Assembly (NCBI GenBank): GCA_958452935.1
Contig: CAUDVX010000003.1
Span: 62,001 to 126,000, forward strand
DNA from: an uncultured Collinsella sp.
GTDB lineage: Bacteria > Actinomycetota > Coriobacteriia > Coriobacteriales > Coriobacteriaceae
DNA: 64,000 nucleotides
Reading direction: 5' to 3'
Shown: positions 27,994 to 37,955 of the stretch, piece after piece
How the letters are laid out: each line of letters opens with the position of its first letter
How positions within the stretch are numbered: the first letter of the stretch is position 1
The notes under the pieces: generated by a model
Seen by the model: the letters and a program-made list of their open reading frames with translations, nothing else
What the model was told of the DNA's origin: nothing
The model's database searches: none
Position numbers and translations under genes: made by a program

Positions 27994-28016
27994 GGTATAG
28001 CCTTTCTTGCAGATGG

Positions 28017-28397
28017 CTACTGCATGGTTTCGGGGGCTACCAGGTCGAGCATCTCGTGCAGTTTGTCGCGCGTGACGCCCAAGGCTTCGGCTTGGCTTGC
28101 CGCTTTCGCAAGCAGCTCTTCGATATGGCAGAGCTGGTTTTCGCGCAAAAGCTCCTGGTTGCCCTCGGCGACAAAACAGCCCTTGCCCTGCACGGTGCAG
28201 ATAAACCCGAGCTGCTCCAGGTCGGCGTAGGCGCGCTTGGTGGTGATGACGCTCACGCCAAGATCGCTCGCGAGTGCACGGATGCTGGGGAGTTTGGCTC
28301 CCGCAGCGAGCGTGCCCGATAAGATCTGAGCTTTGACTTGCGAGGTTATCTGCTCGTAGATGGGCTTATCGCTCGAATTGGATAGGATGATGTCCAC
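28017..28397 (-). CDS. GntR-family regulator (YtrA type)
   Basis: The 126-residue protein has an N-terminal winged helix (PIYEQITSQVKAQILSG, LPSIRALASDLGVSVITTKRAYADLE) and a short C-terminal helical dimerisation region. This is the YtrA subfamily, which normally represses its own ABC exporter operon. The start is GTG 28397 with AAGGAG six bases upstream. A palindromic GTGTATATA site lies just upstream. Confidence 0.94.
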   Translation of the reverse strand: MDIILSNSSDKPIYEQITSQVKAQILSGTLAAGAKLPSIRALASDLGVSVITTKRAYADLEQLGFICTVQGKGCFVAEGNQELLRENQLCHIEELLAKAASQAEALGVTRDKLHEMLDLVAPETMQ

Positions 28398-28424
28398 AGC
28401 GGCTCCTTAGCTGTTGGGCTACAC

Positions 28425-28458
28425 GTGTATATAACCGGTAAGCACAGTATATATACAC
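28425..28458. promoter_or_regulatory. Operator candidate for the YtrA-type regulator
   Basis: Perfect 9-base arms GTGTATATA (28425-28433) and TATATACAC (28450-28458) are separated by 16 bases, 27 bases upstream of the regulator start. The arms also carry A/T-rich -10-like sequence. Confidence 0.7.
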
Positions 28459-28612
28459 TATGCACAGTTATGCAAGAGGCAAATGTGGATTGGGCCGGCT
28501 ACCCAGGCCCCAACTGATGAATTTGTCCTGATAGGCGCCCTAGAGCGGGATTTCGCGGCTACAATAGGGCGGTTACATCGACGTAATGCACTCAATGCAA
28601 GAAAGGATCCGC

Positions 28613-30226
<1,614 letters not shown>

Positions 30227-30326
30227 CGCATTGGCGCGGTGGTCCTGTGGGGCTGTCGCGCCGTTTGTTTGCCTTATGCCGCGCGAGCGGCTATCATACC
30301 CACCGTCGTCTCAAGACCGGGGCGTC

Positions 30327-30376
30327 CGAGCAGTTCGGGTCCGATATCCTGCTCGTTAAACCTAAAACCAAAGGAG
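30327..30376 (+). promoter_or_regulatory. Structured leader of the VUT transporter, possibly preQ1-riboswitch-like
   Basis: A 7-bp stem CGAGCAG/CTGCTCG (30327-30333, 30349-30355) closes a 15-base loop. An A-rich tail follows and runs into the AAAGGAG ribosome binding site. Loop UCC could pair with the ribosome binding site as in preQ1-I pseudoknots, but the tail is longer than the usual consensus. The downstream gene is a queuosine-precursor-type transporter, which fits. Confidence 0.25.
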
Positions 30377-30382
30377 TACATA

Positions 30383-31105
30383 ATGATCAAGAAGGTCATG
30401 GAGGACTACAAGGTCCTGCTGCGGAGCATTCCCGCGGCAACGGTTTCGCTGTTTTTCGTGAGCGTCATCATGATGAACCTGCTGGCCAACAAGGAGCTTA
30501 TCAGCCTGCCGTATCTGGCACTCGATTGCGGCTTTGTGGTGAGCTGGGTTTCGTTTTTGTGCCAGGACATGATCTGCAAGCGCTTTGGCGCCAAGGCATC
30601 CATCAAAATCTCTATCCTCGCGCTGCTGGTCAACCTGGCCGTGAGCCTGTGCTTTTGGGCATGCTCGCTCACGCCCGGTATGTGGGGCGCCTACTACGAC
30701 ACCGGCATGATCGAGGTCAACACCGCCCTTAACGCCACCATTGGCGGCACCTGGTACGTGGTGCTGGGCTCTTCGCTGGCAATGCTCGTTTCTGCCGTGG
30801 TTAACTCCACGCTCAACCAGTCGCTCGGCCGCATGCTCAAAAAGAATAACTTTGCGAGCTTCGCCTTCCGCTCCTATGTGTCCACGGGTGTTGGCCAGTT
30901 TATCGACAACTTGGTCTTTGCCATTGTGGTGAGCCACACGTTCTTTGGTTGGACCTGGGTGCAGGTCCTTATGTGCTCGCTGACCGGCGCTGTTGCCGAG
31001 CTGCTGTGCGAGGTTTTCCTGAGCCCCGTGGGCTACAAGGTCGTGCGCGGCTGGGAGCGCGAGAATGTGGGCTCCGAGTACCTCGAGCGCCACGCAACCG
31101 CCTAA
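30383..31105 (+). CDS. VUT/YhhQ-family transporter (probable queuosine precursor uptake)
   Basis: The 240-residue membrane protein has six helices. The VUT family pattern is MMNLLANKEL, LDCGFVVSWVSFLCQDMICKRFG, and FRSYVSTGVGQFIDNLVFAIVV. YhhQ-type members import preQ0, preQ1 or queuine for tRNA modification. ATG 30383 has AAAGGAG six bases upstream, and the leader is structured. The SDR gene follows after nine bases, suggesting co-transcription, although no functional link is obvious. Confidence 0.9.
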   Translation: MIKKVMEDYKVLLRSIPAATVSLFFVSVIMMNLLANKELISLPYLALDCGFVVSWVSFLCQDMICKRFGAKASIKISILALLVNLAVSLCFWACSLTPGMWGAYYDTGMIEVNTALNATIGGTWYVVLGSSLAMLVSAVVNSTLNQSLGRMLKKNNFASFAFRSYVSTGVGQFIDNLVFAIVVSHTFFGWTWVQVLMCSLTGAVAELLCEVFLSPVGYKVVRGWERENVGSEYLERHATA

Positions 31106-31114
31106 GGAGCAAGT

Positions 31115-31795
31115 ATGCGGGTTTTGATCACGGGCGCTTCGGGCGGTATCGGAGCCGCATGCGTGCAGCGCTTTTTGGACGAGGGCCACGAGGTCGTGGG
31201 CTTTGATCTGCTGCCGGCGGTGATCGAACACGAGCGCTACCGCCATCTGATCGTTGATGTTCGCGAGCCGGACGCGTTTCCAGACGATCTTGAACCCCAG
31301 GTGATCGTGAACGTTGCCGGTACGCAGGATTCGGCTGACGACATCGCCGCCAACCTGTATGGCACCATCAACGTGACCGAGCGCTACGCCTTTGCGGGGG
31401 AGGGGCTTGCCGCCAAGCCGGCGCCGGCTATCAAATCCGTGGTCAATGTGGGGTCGGCGAGCGGGCATACGGGATCGGAGTTTCCTGCCTATGCTGCCAG
31501 CAAGGGCGGCGTTATCGCCTACACCAAGAACCTTGCAAACCGCCTGGCACCGCAGGCCATTGCCAACAGTGTGGACCCGGGCGGCGTTATCACGCCGCTC
31601 AACCGTTGCGTGATGGAAGACGAACACCTGTGGAACCAGATTATGGAGCTCACGCCGCTTAAGCGCTGGGCCACCGCCCAAGAGATCGCCGAGTGGATCT
31701 ACTTTGTGGGCGTGACCAACCGGTTTATGACCGGGCAGAGTCTGCTAATCGATGGCGGCGAGGCCGGCCGCACACAATTTATTTGGCCCGAATAG
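31115..31795 (+). CDS. Short-chain dehydrogenase/reductase
   Basis: The 226-residue Rossmann enzyme has the nucleotide-binding TGASGGIG and a NVAG version of the NNAG motif. The catalytic residues are Ser in NVGSASGHTG and Tyr-Lys in YAASKGG, with VDPGGVITPL after them and a C-terminal MTGQSLLIDGG. Classical SDRs oxidise or reduce alcohols, sugars or steroids with NAD(P). Related gut enzymes include hydroxysteroid dehydrogenases, but nothing here specifies the substrate. The ribosome binding site TAAGGAG precedes ATG 31115. Confidence 0.9.
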   Translation: MRVLITGASGGIGAACVQRFLDEGHEVVGFDLLPAVIEHERYRHLIVDVREPDAFPDDLEPQVIVNVAGTQDSADDIAANLYGTINVTERYAFAGEGLAAKPAPAIKSVVNVGSASGHTGSEFPAYAASKGGVIAYTKNLANRLAPQAIANSVDPGGVITPLNRCVMEDEHLWNQIMELTPLKRWATAQEIAEWIYFVGVTNRFMTGQSLLIDGGEAGRTQFIWPE

Positions 31796-31796
31796 G

Positions 31797-31833
31797 AAAT
31801 GCGCCCGATGGAAAGCCGTCGGGCGCATTTTTG
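31797..31833. terminator. Intrinsic terminator between convergent SDR and ung
   Basis: A 12-bp stem AAATGCGCCCGA (31797-31808) pairs with TCGGGCGCATTT (31819-31830) and runs into T residues. It probably works for both genes. Confidence 0.85.
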
Positions 31834-31845
31834 ATGTATCGACTT

Positions 31846-32571
31846 TTAGCCGAGGCAAGTCCAGTTGACGGGGGTCGAGCCGTGCTGTTCGAGTAGCTGA
31901 TTGGCTGCCGAGAAGGGACGCGACCCCATAAAGGCGGGGAGTTCTGCTGTGGCACGGTTGGCCGAAAGCGGCGAGGGGTGCGTAGAGGCCAGGCAGAACT
32001 TGCCGGTTGCCTTGCCCGCGTCGGTTGCGGCGAGCTTGCCTTCAACCATCTGCTGGGCAAAGCGACCCCATGCCAAAAAGACGACCGACTGGGGCAGCTG
32101 GCAGCAGCGTTCGATAACGTAGTCGGTGAGCGTGCTCCAGCCCAGTTTGGCGTGCGAGTTGGCGGCATGCTCGCGCACGGTGAGCGTAGTGTTGAGGAGC
32201 AGGACGCCCTGCTGTGCCCATGGTGTCAAGTCTCCCGTGGCGGGGATGGGGCAACCCAGATCGGCTTTGAGTTCCTTATAGATGTTGCGCAGGCTCGGCG
32301 GCAACTTGGTTTGCGTTGCGGGGACCGAGAACGACAGCCCCATGGCCTGGTTGGGTCCGTGATAGGGGTCTTGACCTAAGATGACAACCTTGACCTGGTC
32401 GGCCGGCGTGTAGGCGAGGGCATTGAGGATGTCGTCTTGTGCCGGGTAGATGGTCTGTTCGGCACGCAAGAGGGCGATGCGCTCGAGCAGCTGGTTCGTA
32501 GTGTCACGTACCGGCTGCGGCGCATCGCCCAACCAAGTTGCTATGTTGCGGTCGCGGGTCGCGGTGTCCAT
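31846..32571 (-). CDS. ung: Uracil-DNA glycosylase
   Basis: The 241-residue family 1 enzyme starts base-excision repair by removing uracil from DNA. The catalytic water-activating motif is GQDPYHGP and the leucine-intercalation/His motif is HPSPLSA. The segments LLNTTLTV and FLAWGRFAQ are also typical. ATG 32571 follows AAGGAG. Confidence 0.97.
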   Translation of the reverse strand: MDTATRDRNIATWLGDAPQPVRDTTNQLLERIALLRAEQTIYPAQDDILNALAYTPADQVKVVILGQDPYHGPNQAMGLSFSVPATQTKLPPSLRNIYKELKADLGCPIPATGDLTPWAQQGVLLLNTTLTVREHAANSHAKLGWSTLTDYVIERCCQLPQSVVFLAWGRFAQQMVEGKLAATDAGKATGKFCLASTHPSPLSANRATAELPAFMGSRPFSAANQLLEQHGSTPVNWTCLG

Positions 32572-32659
32572 GGGGCTCCTTTATGGCAGATGCTCTGTTG
32601 GCATCTATTGTAAAGGCGCACCGGTTGCCTTTATGCCACGGCTGTATGAAGAGCGGGGT

Positions 32660-33562
32660 CTACGAGACGTGCTCGGGCGCTCCTGCCATGCGAGCCTGTT
32701 CATGTGCGCGGAGGCGCGGAAGCTCGACGGTTGCCGCCATGACGCCGGTGAGGATGAGAGCTGCACCCAGGAAGGCGATGGGGCTCAGGACCTCGCCGAC
32801 TAGGAAGAACGAGAAGACAGCGGAGCAGACCGGCTCAAGCGAGAAGGCGAAGCCGGTGGTCTCGGCGGGTACGTGGGGCTGCACGAGCGTCTGGGTGATA
32901 AAGCCGTAGGCAGAGCAGATGAGTGCGAGCGCGACGACGACCACGATCTCGCTGGGCGTACTGGGAAGTGTGAAACCGCCAAAGACGCATGCGGCGATGC
33001 CCGAGAACAAGCCGCCGAAGCCCAGCTGCCAAACGCCCAGAGCAAGCGGATCGACTTCTTCGACAAAGCGCTTGGCCACGATAATGTGGCTGGCATAGAT
33101 AAAGGCCGAGAGCAGCATGATGATCGCGCCGGGATTCAGGCTGGTAAAGTCTGCGCCCGAGAGCAGCAACATACCGCAGGTGACGATGGCGGTGCCGACG
33201 AGCACTTTGCGCTCGGGGGCGCGACGCAGCAGGGCGGCGTTGGCAAACGGCACGATCACGACCGTCAGGCTCTGCAAAAAGCCGGCGGTGGAGGCGGAGG
33301 TGAGGCTGGAGCCCAGGCACATGCAGGTGAGCTCGGTTGCCATAATGGCGCCGATGATGGCGGCACGGACCATAAGGTCGCGGTTGATGCGCAACGCGTG
33401 CTTGTGGAAGAGCAGCAGGCAGACCACAAAGGCGATGATGCAGCGTAGCGCGACGATGCTCGTGGCGTTCATGCTGTCCATGCCGATCTTCATGAGGGGA
33501 TACGAAAAGCCCCATGCGACGGGAACGGAAAATGAGAGCGCGATTGCTTTTTTGCGATCCAT
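32660..33562 (-). CDS. EamA/DMT-family transporter
   Basis: The 300-residue protein has ten hydrophobic helices made of two EamA repeats. The first starts ALSFSVPVAWGFSYPLMKIG; the second covers VDPLALGVWQLGFGGLFSGI to PVCSAVFSFFLVGEVLSPIAFLGAALI. DMT members export metabolites or amino acids. AAAAGGAG precedes ATG 33562. A LysR regulator is transcribed divergently 158 bases away and probably controls it. Confidence 0.9.
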   Translation of the reverse strand: MDRKKAIALSFSVPVAWGFSYPLMKIGMDSMNATSIVALRCIIAFVVCLLLFHKHALRINRDLMVRAAIIGAIMATELTCMCLGSSLTSASTAGFLQSLTVVIVPFANAALLRRAPERKVLVGTAIVTCGMLLLSGADFTSLNPGAIIMLLSAFIYASHIIVAKRFVEEVDPLALGVWQLGFGGLFSGIAACVFGGFTLPSTPSEIVVVVALALICSAYGFITQTLVQPHVPAETTGFAFSLEPVCSAVFSFFLVGEVLSPIAFLGAALILTGVMAATVELPRLRAHEQARMAGAPEHVS

Positions 33563-33720
33563 GGGACTCCTTTTGTTACAGAACGGTTTCGCAAAAAGGA
33601 TTCTGCTCCCAGATGTGGATGTAGTAAAGCGAATGTATCTTCAGTATGATTAAGAAATACTAATGTTTGCAGAAAAAGCCCTGGCAAAACGTTTTACGGC
33701 TGCATTGATGTGGAGGTGCG

Positions 33721-34587
33721 ATGGCATCGCGGTATCAGATTGTTTGTATGGTGGTCGATCGCGGCAGTCTTAAGGGCGCGGCGGACGAGCTGGGCTATAC
33801 GCAAAGTGCGGTGAGCCAGGCCGTCAAGGCACTCGAGCGCGAGCTGGGTACCACGCTTATCGAGCGCGGTAAGCAGGGCGTTTCGCTTACGCGCGACGGT
33901 AAACAATATCTGCCGTATCTGCGCCAGATTGTGACGGCCGAGGCTGAGCTCGAGGGCAAGCGCCAGGAGTTGCTGGGGCTTTCGTCGACCGATATTCGCA
34001 TCGCGACGTTTACCAACGTGAGTCGAACCGTGTTACCGCGTGTGATCCGCGACTTTGGGGCGCTGCACCCGGGCGTACGCTTTACCCTTAAGCAGGGCGA
34101 CTACACGCGCAACGCCCAATGGGTGCACGATGGCGTGGTCGATTTTTGCTTTACGGCACGCGGGTTTACCGCTGGCCTCGAGAAGTGCGTGGTCTATCAC
34201 GACGAGTTGGTGGCACTGTTGCCTGTCGCGCATCCGCTGGCGGCAAAGGAAAAGGTGACACTCGCCGACCTGGCTTCCGAGCCGTTTGTGCTTCTGGATG
34301 AGGGCGAACAGAGCCTGGTGCTCGATGCATTCGCGGCGCATGGCCTGTCGCCGCACGTGACGAGCGAGGTCACCGACGACTACACCATCATGGCGATGGT
34401 GGAGGAGGGCCTAGGCGTGAGCATGCTCTACCGTCGTACTGTGGAGGGCATGCGAGCCGATATTCGTGTGCGGCCCATCGTGCATGCCCCCTCGCGCGAC
34501 GTGGTGGCGGCCTGGCGCAGCTGGGACACCATGCCTATCGCCACGAGGCGCTTTATCGACTATATGAGCTCGCATATTGTCAACTAA
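33721..34587 (+). CDS. LysR-family transcriptional regulator
   Basis: The 288-residue protein has an N-terminal winged helix (YTQSAVSQAVKALERELGTTLIERG) and a two-lobed ligand-binding domain. It starts from ATG 33721 after GGAGGTG. It is divergent from the DMT-family transporter, the standard LysR-target layout, so it likely senses the exported compound or a precursor. The effector is unknown. Confidence 0.93.
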   Translation: MASRYQIVCMVVDRGSLKGAADELGYTQSAVSQAVKALERELGTTLIERGKQGVSLTRDGKQYLPYLRQIVTAEAELEGKRQELLGLSSTDIRIATFTNVSRTVLPRVIRDFGALHPGVRFTLKQGDYTRNAQWVHDGVVDFCFTARGFTAGLEKCVVYHDELVALLPVAHPLAAKEKVTLADLASEPFVLLDEGEQSLVLDAFAAHGLSPHVTSEVTDDYTIMAMVEEGLGVSMLYRRTVEGMRADIRVRPIVHAPSRDVVAAWRSWDTMPIATRRFIDYMSSHIVN

Positions 34588-34614
34588 TGACTGGCGTGGC
34601 GTTGAGTGCGGTGT

Positions 34615-35997
34615 TTAGCGGGCTGTCGCTTTGGCTTGGGTGGCGCGATAGGTGCGTGCCGGGTGGCAAAGTAGTACCGCCACGACCATAAAGAACGCCG
34701 TGGTGCCCAGGCTGATGGGGTAGACCATCATGATGTTCGCAAAGGTGCGGAAGTGCGGGAACACGCAGAACACCCAATAGAAGCGGATGCCGCAGACGCA
34801 GATCATGGTGATGAGGGCGGGTGTGAGCGAGATGCCAAAGCCGCGCAGGTAGCCTGACATGTTTTCGTAGAACATGCTAAAGGCGTACGCCGGGAAGATC
34901 GAACATACGCGGATATAGCCGATCGAGACGATGTTGGGATCGCTGTTGAACAGCGACAAGATCTCGCGCCCCAGGCCAACAATAACGATAATTGTGGTGA
35001 GCGCGACGATACCGCCTTCGACTAGGCAGACCTTGAGCGTCTTGGTGCAACGGTCGATCTGGCGGGCACCGTGGTTTTGTCCCACAAAGGTGGTGCAAGC
35101 CTGGCTAAAGCTGTTGAGCAGGTTGTAGCACACGTACTCCAGGCTCATGGCGGCGCTCGAGGCCGCCATGACTTCGGTGCCAAGGCTGTTGATGGCAGAC
35201 TGGATGATGATGTTGGCGACGGCAAAGACGGCGCTTTGGATGCCGGCGGGCAGGCCGATCTTGACGATGCGCTTGAGGGCGACGGGGTCGATAGCCAGGT
35301 CGCGTAGGGTGACGCGGACGACGGAGTCGGTCTTGAGCAGGCGGATAAAGAGCGTAGCGGCACTGACGGTGTAGGCGATGGCGGTGGCGATGGCGACGCC
35401 CGCGACGCCCCAGTGGAGTACGGGGACAAAGATGAGGTCCAGGCCAATGTTGAGGATGGTGGACACGGCAAGCGCCTGCAGCGGCATGCGGGTGATGCCG
35501 ACGGAGCGGAAGATCGCGGCCTCAAAGTTGTAAAGCAAGATCGAGGGCAGGCTGAGCAAAAAGACGCGTAGGTAGAGCGAAGCGAGCGGCATGGTTTCGG
35601 CGGGAACGTTGAGCGCGGCGAGCATGGGCTCGGCAAAGATCTCACCCAGCGCGATGACGACAAAGCCCACGAGCGCCATTAAAATCGAGGTATGGACGGC
35701 GCGTTTGACCATGTTCTGATCGTTGCGGCCGATAGCGTTGGCGATGACCACGTTGGAGCCAAGCGACATGCCAATAAACAGGTTGAGCATAAGACTGGTA
35801 AGCGGAACATTGGAGCCGACCGCCGCCATGGCGAGGGTTCCCTGGTCGCCCGAGAAGTTACCGATAATGACCGTGGCGATGAGGTTCGACAGCTGCTCCA
35901 AGATGCTCGTGGCGGCCACGGGGAAGGCGAACAGGGGAATATTGCGCCACAGCGAGCCGGTGGTCATGTCAATGTGCTTAGATGCGGTATCAGCCAT
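34615..35997 (-). CDS. MATE-family multidrug efflux transporter
   Basis: The 460-residue protein has about twelve transmembrane helices in two MatE repeats. The first has LFAFPVAATSILEQLSNLIATVIIG and ANAIGRND; the second has IKIGLPAGIQSAVFAVANIIIQ and ACTTFVGQNHGA. It should couple Na+ or H+ influx to drug or metabolite export. The start ATG 35997 has a GAGAG site. It faces the LysR gene convergently with 27 bases between the stops. Confidence 0.93.
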   Translation of the reverse strand: MADTASKHIDMTTGSLWRNIPLFAFPVAATSILEQLSNLIATVIIGNFSGDQGTLAMAAVGSNVPLTSLMLNLFIGMSLGSNVVIANAIGRNDQNMVKRAVHTSILMALVGFVVIALGEIFAEPMLAALNVPAETMPLASLYLRVFLLSLPSILLYNFEAAIFRSVGITRMPLQALAVSTILNIGLDLIFVPVLHWGVAGVAIATAIAYTVSAATLFIRLLKTDSVVRVTLRDLAIDPVALKRIVKIGLPAGIQSAVFAVANIIIQSAINSLGTEVMAASSAAMSLEYVCYNLLNSFSQACTTFVGQNHGARQIDRCTKTLKVCLVEGGIVALTTIIVIVGLGREILSLFNSDPNIVSIGYIRVCSIFPAYAFSMFYENMSGYLRGFGISLTPALITMICVCGIRFYWVFCVFPHFRTFANIMMVYPISLGTTAFFMVVAVLLCHPARTYRATQAKATAR

Positions 35998-36060
35998 ACG
36001 CTCTCAATCTCTAACATGCTATTTTGCGCTCATTTGCGCAGACGATGATACTCCTAATCG

Positions 36061-36119
36061 ACTAGTCATTGGGGACGTTCTTGAATGACTAGTCGTTTAA
36101 GAACGTCCCCAATGACTAG
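36061..36119. repeat. GGGAC-core palindrome, AGTCATT class (copy 2)
   Basis: ACTAGTCATTGGGGACGTTC pairs with a right arm ending GAACGTCCCCAATGACTAG. It is nearly the same as 11248-11303 and lies upstream of the RlmA-like gene. Confidence 0.88.
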
Positions 36120-36175
36120 GTGAGGAAGGCGTGCGACAATGGTGTGCGTTGTGTTGTTCGCGCTAAGGAGTTGCC

Positions 36176-36991
36176 ATGTTGTTGTGTCCCGTTTGCCATG
36201 AACCGTTGGTGGACGATGAGCGTGGGGCCGCATGCGCGGGCGGACACCGGTTTGACCGTGCGCGCGAGGGTTATCTATATCTACTGCGCTCGTCCAAGAG
36301 CGGCGACTCCATGGGCGATCCCAAGTCGCAGGCGCGCAGCCGTCGTGACTTTTTGAACCGTGGATACTACGCGCCGTTGCGCGATGCGATGGTCGAGCTG
36401 GTGCGCAAGCAGGTGTCTGGGCGCGCCACGTCTGCGAACGGCCCCATGACGCTGCTCGATATTTGCTGTGGCGAGGGCTATTACACCAGTGCCATGGGCG
36501 CGGTGCCGGGCGTAGATGCTTACGGTTTTGACCTGGGCAAGGAGATGGTGCGCCTGGCCGCCAAGCGCGGCGATGCGACCTACTTCGTGGCCAACATGAA
36601 GGACATCCCCGTGGCCGATGGCGCCTTCGATATGGTGACCGAGCTCTTTGCCCCCTTTAACGAGCGCGAGTTTGCCCGCGTGCTGGCGCCGGAGGGTTCG
36701 CTCTACACCGTGGTGCCGGGTGCTCGTCACCTCTTTGGGCTCAAGGAGGTACTCTACGACACGCCGTACCTTAACGATGAGAAGCTGCCGAAGACCACCG
36801 AGCTCGAGTTGGTCGGAACGCAGCGGGTGTCTGCGAATATTACGCTTCAGACCCAGGCGGACATCGAGGCGGTGTTCCAGATGACGCCGTACTACTACCG
36901 CACGCGCCCCGCCGACAAAGAGCGCCTGGCAAATTTGGATACCCTTCAGACCGACATCGACTTCATCATCGCCGAGTACCGCCACAGCTAA
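36176..36991 (+). CDS. rlmA: 23S rRNA (guanine-N1)-methyltransferase, RlmA type
   Basis: The 271-residue enzyme has an N-terminal zinc-binding segment (LLCPVC, then ACAGGHRFDRAREGYLYLL). The SAM-dependent methyltransferase core shows LLDICCGEGYYT, AYGFDLGKEMV and FVANMKDIPVADGAFD. A C-terminal MTPYYYRT segment follows. This matches RlmA/RrmA, which methylates G745 (or G748 in the RlmA-II branch) of 23S rRNA; the branch cannot be set by eye. It starts at ATG 36176 after AAGGAG, with a GACAAT box at 36135. Confidence 0.92.
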   Translation: MLLCPVCHEPLVDDERGAACAGGHRFDRAREGYLYLLRSSKSGDSMGDPKSQARSRRDFLNRGYYAPLRDAMVELVRKQVSGRATSANGPMTLLDICCGEGYYTSAMGAVPGVDAYGFDLGKEMVRLAAKRGDATYFVANMKDIPVADGAFDMVTELFAPFNEREFARVLAPEGSLYTVVPGARHLFGLKEVLYDTPYLNDEKLPKTTELELVGTQRVSANITLQTQADIEAVFQMTPYYYRTRPADKERLANLDTLQTDIDFIIAEYRHS

Positions 36992-36993
36992 CA

Positions 36994-37029
36994 ACCTGCC
37001 AAAAAGGGACAGGTTTATTTTGGTAGGTT
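36994..37029. repeat. GGGAC-core palindrome, ACCTGCCAAAA class (copy 1)
   Basis: AACCTGCCAAAAAGGGACAG is followed by a near-complementary TTTTGGTAGGTT. It starts two bases after the rlmA stop. The other copy is at 57698-57731. Confidence 0.85.
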
Positions 37030-37045
37030 TTATCTGGGCAAACGT

Positions 37046-37083
37046 AAAGGGCCGACCGCGGAGATGCGCGATCGGCCCTTTTT
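37046..37083. terminator. Intrinsic terminator between rlmA and a convergent membrane protein gene
   Basis: AAAGGGCCGA pairs with TCGGCCCTTT around an 18-base loop, with T residues following. Confidence 0.8.
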
Positions 37084-37119
37084 AGTTGCTTGGCTGCAGA
37101 GGTTATGAGAAGCGAGCGC

Positions 37120-37521
37120 TTATAGGCGGTCCTTGTTCTCGGCCTTAACGGCGTGTGCCTGCTGAACAAAGAACAGGTCGTACGCCACGATGACAAAGGC
37201 GCCAAAGTTGATGGCGTCGCCGCCAAACGCGGGAAGCGTGAGCACCGCTTGGGCAAGCGTGGCGACCGCGGCAACAATACCGAGCTTAAACGCGCCGTCC
37301 ACCTGCGAAGGCTTGTTGGCGCCCTTGATACCGGCGACGCCTGCGGCAAGGTCGACGAGACCCTTGGCGATAAGCACGACCGCTGCGAGCGTGGCGTACG
37401 AACCGTACGTGGAATCGAGACCGCCCGTGGCGATACCGACGCCGGCGGTGACGAGGCTGGCGATGCCCAAAACAAAGTAGATGAGAGCAAGGATTTTGAG
37501 AGTCTTGCGAGTGAAGCTCAT
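37120..37521 (-). CDS. Small four-helix membrane protein, unknown function
   Basis: The 133-residue protein has four hydrophobic helices (about 9-32, 42-66, 75-98 and 103-124), the first being ILALIYFVLGIASLVTAGVG. Short Gly/Ala-rich loops separate them. I recognise no catalytic motif. ATG 37521 is supported by AAAGGA six bases upstream; an upstream ATG at 37590 would add a non-membrane extension without a ribosome binding site. It ends facing rlmA. Confidence 0.82.
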   Translation of the reverse strand: MSFTRKTLKILALIYFVLGIASLVTAGVGIATGGLDSTYGSYATLAAVVLIAKGLVDLAAGVAGIKGANKPSQVDGAFKLGIVAAVATLAQAVLTLPAFGGDAINFGAFVIVAYDLFFVQQAHAVKAENKDRL

Positions 37522-37748
37522 GGCTGGTCCTTTCGATACGAGTACGCCAACTTGGCGCACCCAATGTACTGCACATATGGTGAAGCACATTGTAGTTCAA
37601 CGCGGCGATGCATGCGTTTGAAAGCGTCTCTTGCCCGCACGGTCCAACCTTTCAAAAAAGAAAGCTGGGCGTAAGTCAAATCGATGGCAGCGTATGCGCG
37701 GCGCTGCGATGATGGGGCCATGGTAAGAGCTGGACCGAAGGAGAAGCC

Positions 37749-37892
37749 ATGATGTACGGAGCAGGGCAAGTGCGTGAGCCGCGGTCGTTGGGAAGGCGCA
37801 TGAGTGATTCCGTGATCGCTGCCGTGTGCACGGGATTGATGGCGGTGCTTTGCATTGGGATGCTGTGGGCCATGTCACATGTGGGACAATAG
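37749..37892 (+). CDS. 47-residue single-span membrane peptide
   Basis: An ATG at 37749 has GAAGGAG five bases upstream and opens a 48-codon frame. It starts MMYGAGQVREPRSLGRRMS and continues as a hydrophobic helix (VIAAVCTGLMAVLCIGMLWA). The basic N-terminus followed by one helix predicts an inner-membrane peptide with the N-terminus inside. It lies 63 bases before rsmJ. Its role is unknown; it may be a leader or small subunit. Confidence 0.55.
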   Translation: MMYGAGQVREPRSLGRRMSDSVIAAVCTGLMAVLCIGMLWAMSHVGQ

Positions 37893-37955
37893 CGGACGGT
37901 TGGGTGTCGTCATGAACGGCGCCCACGTATTCGTTTTGCTTGCTAAGGAGTACCC

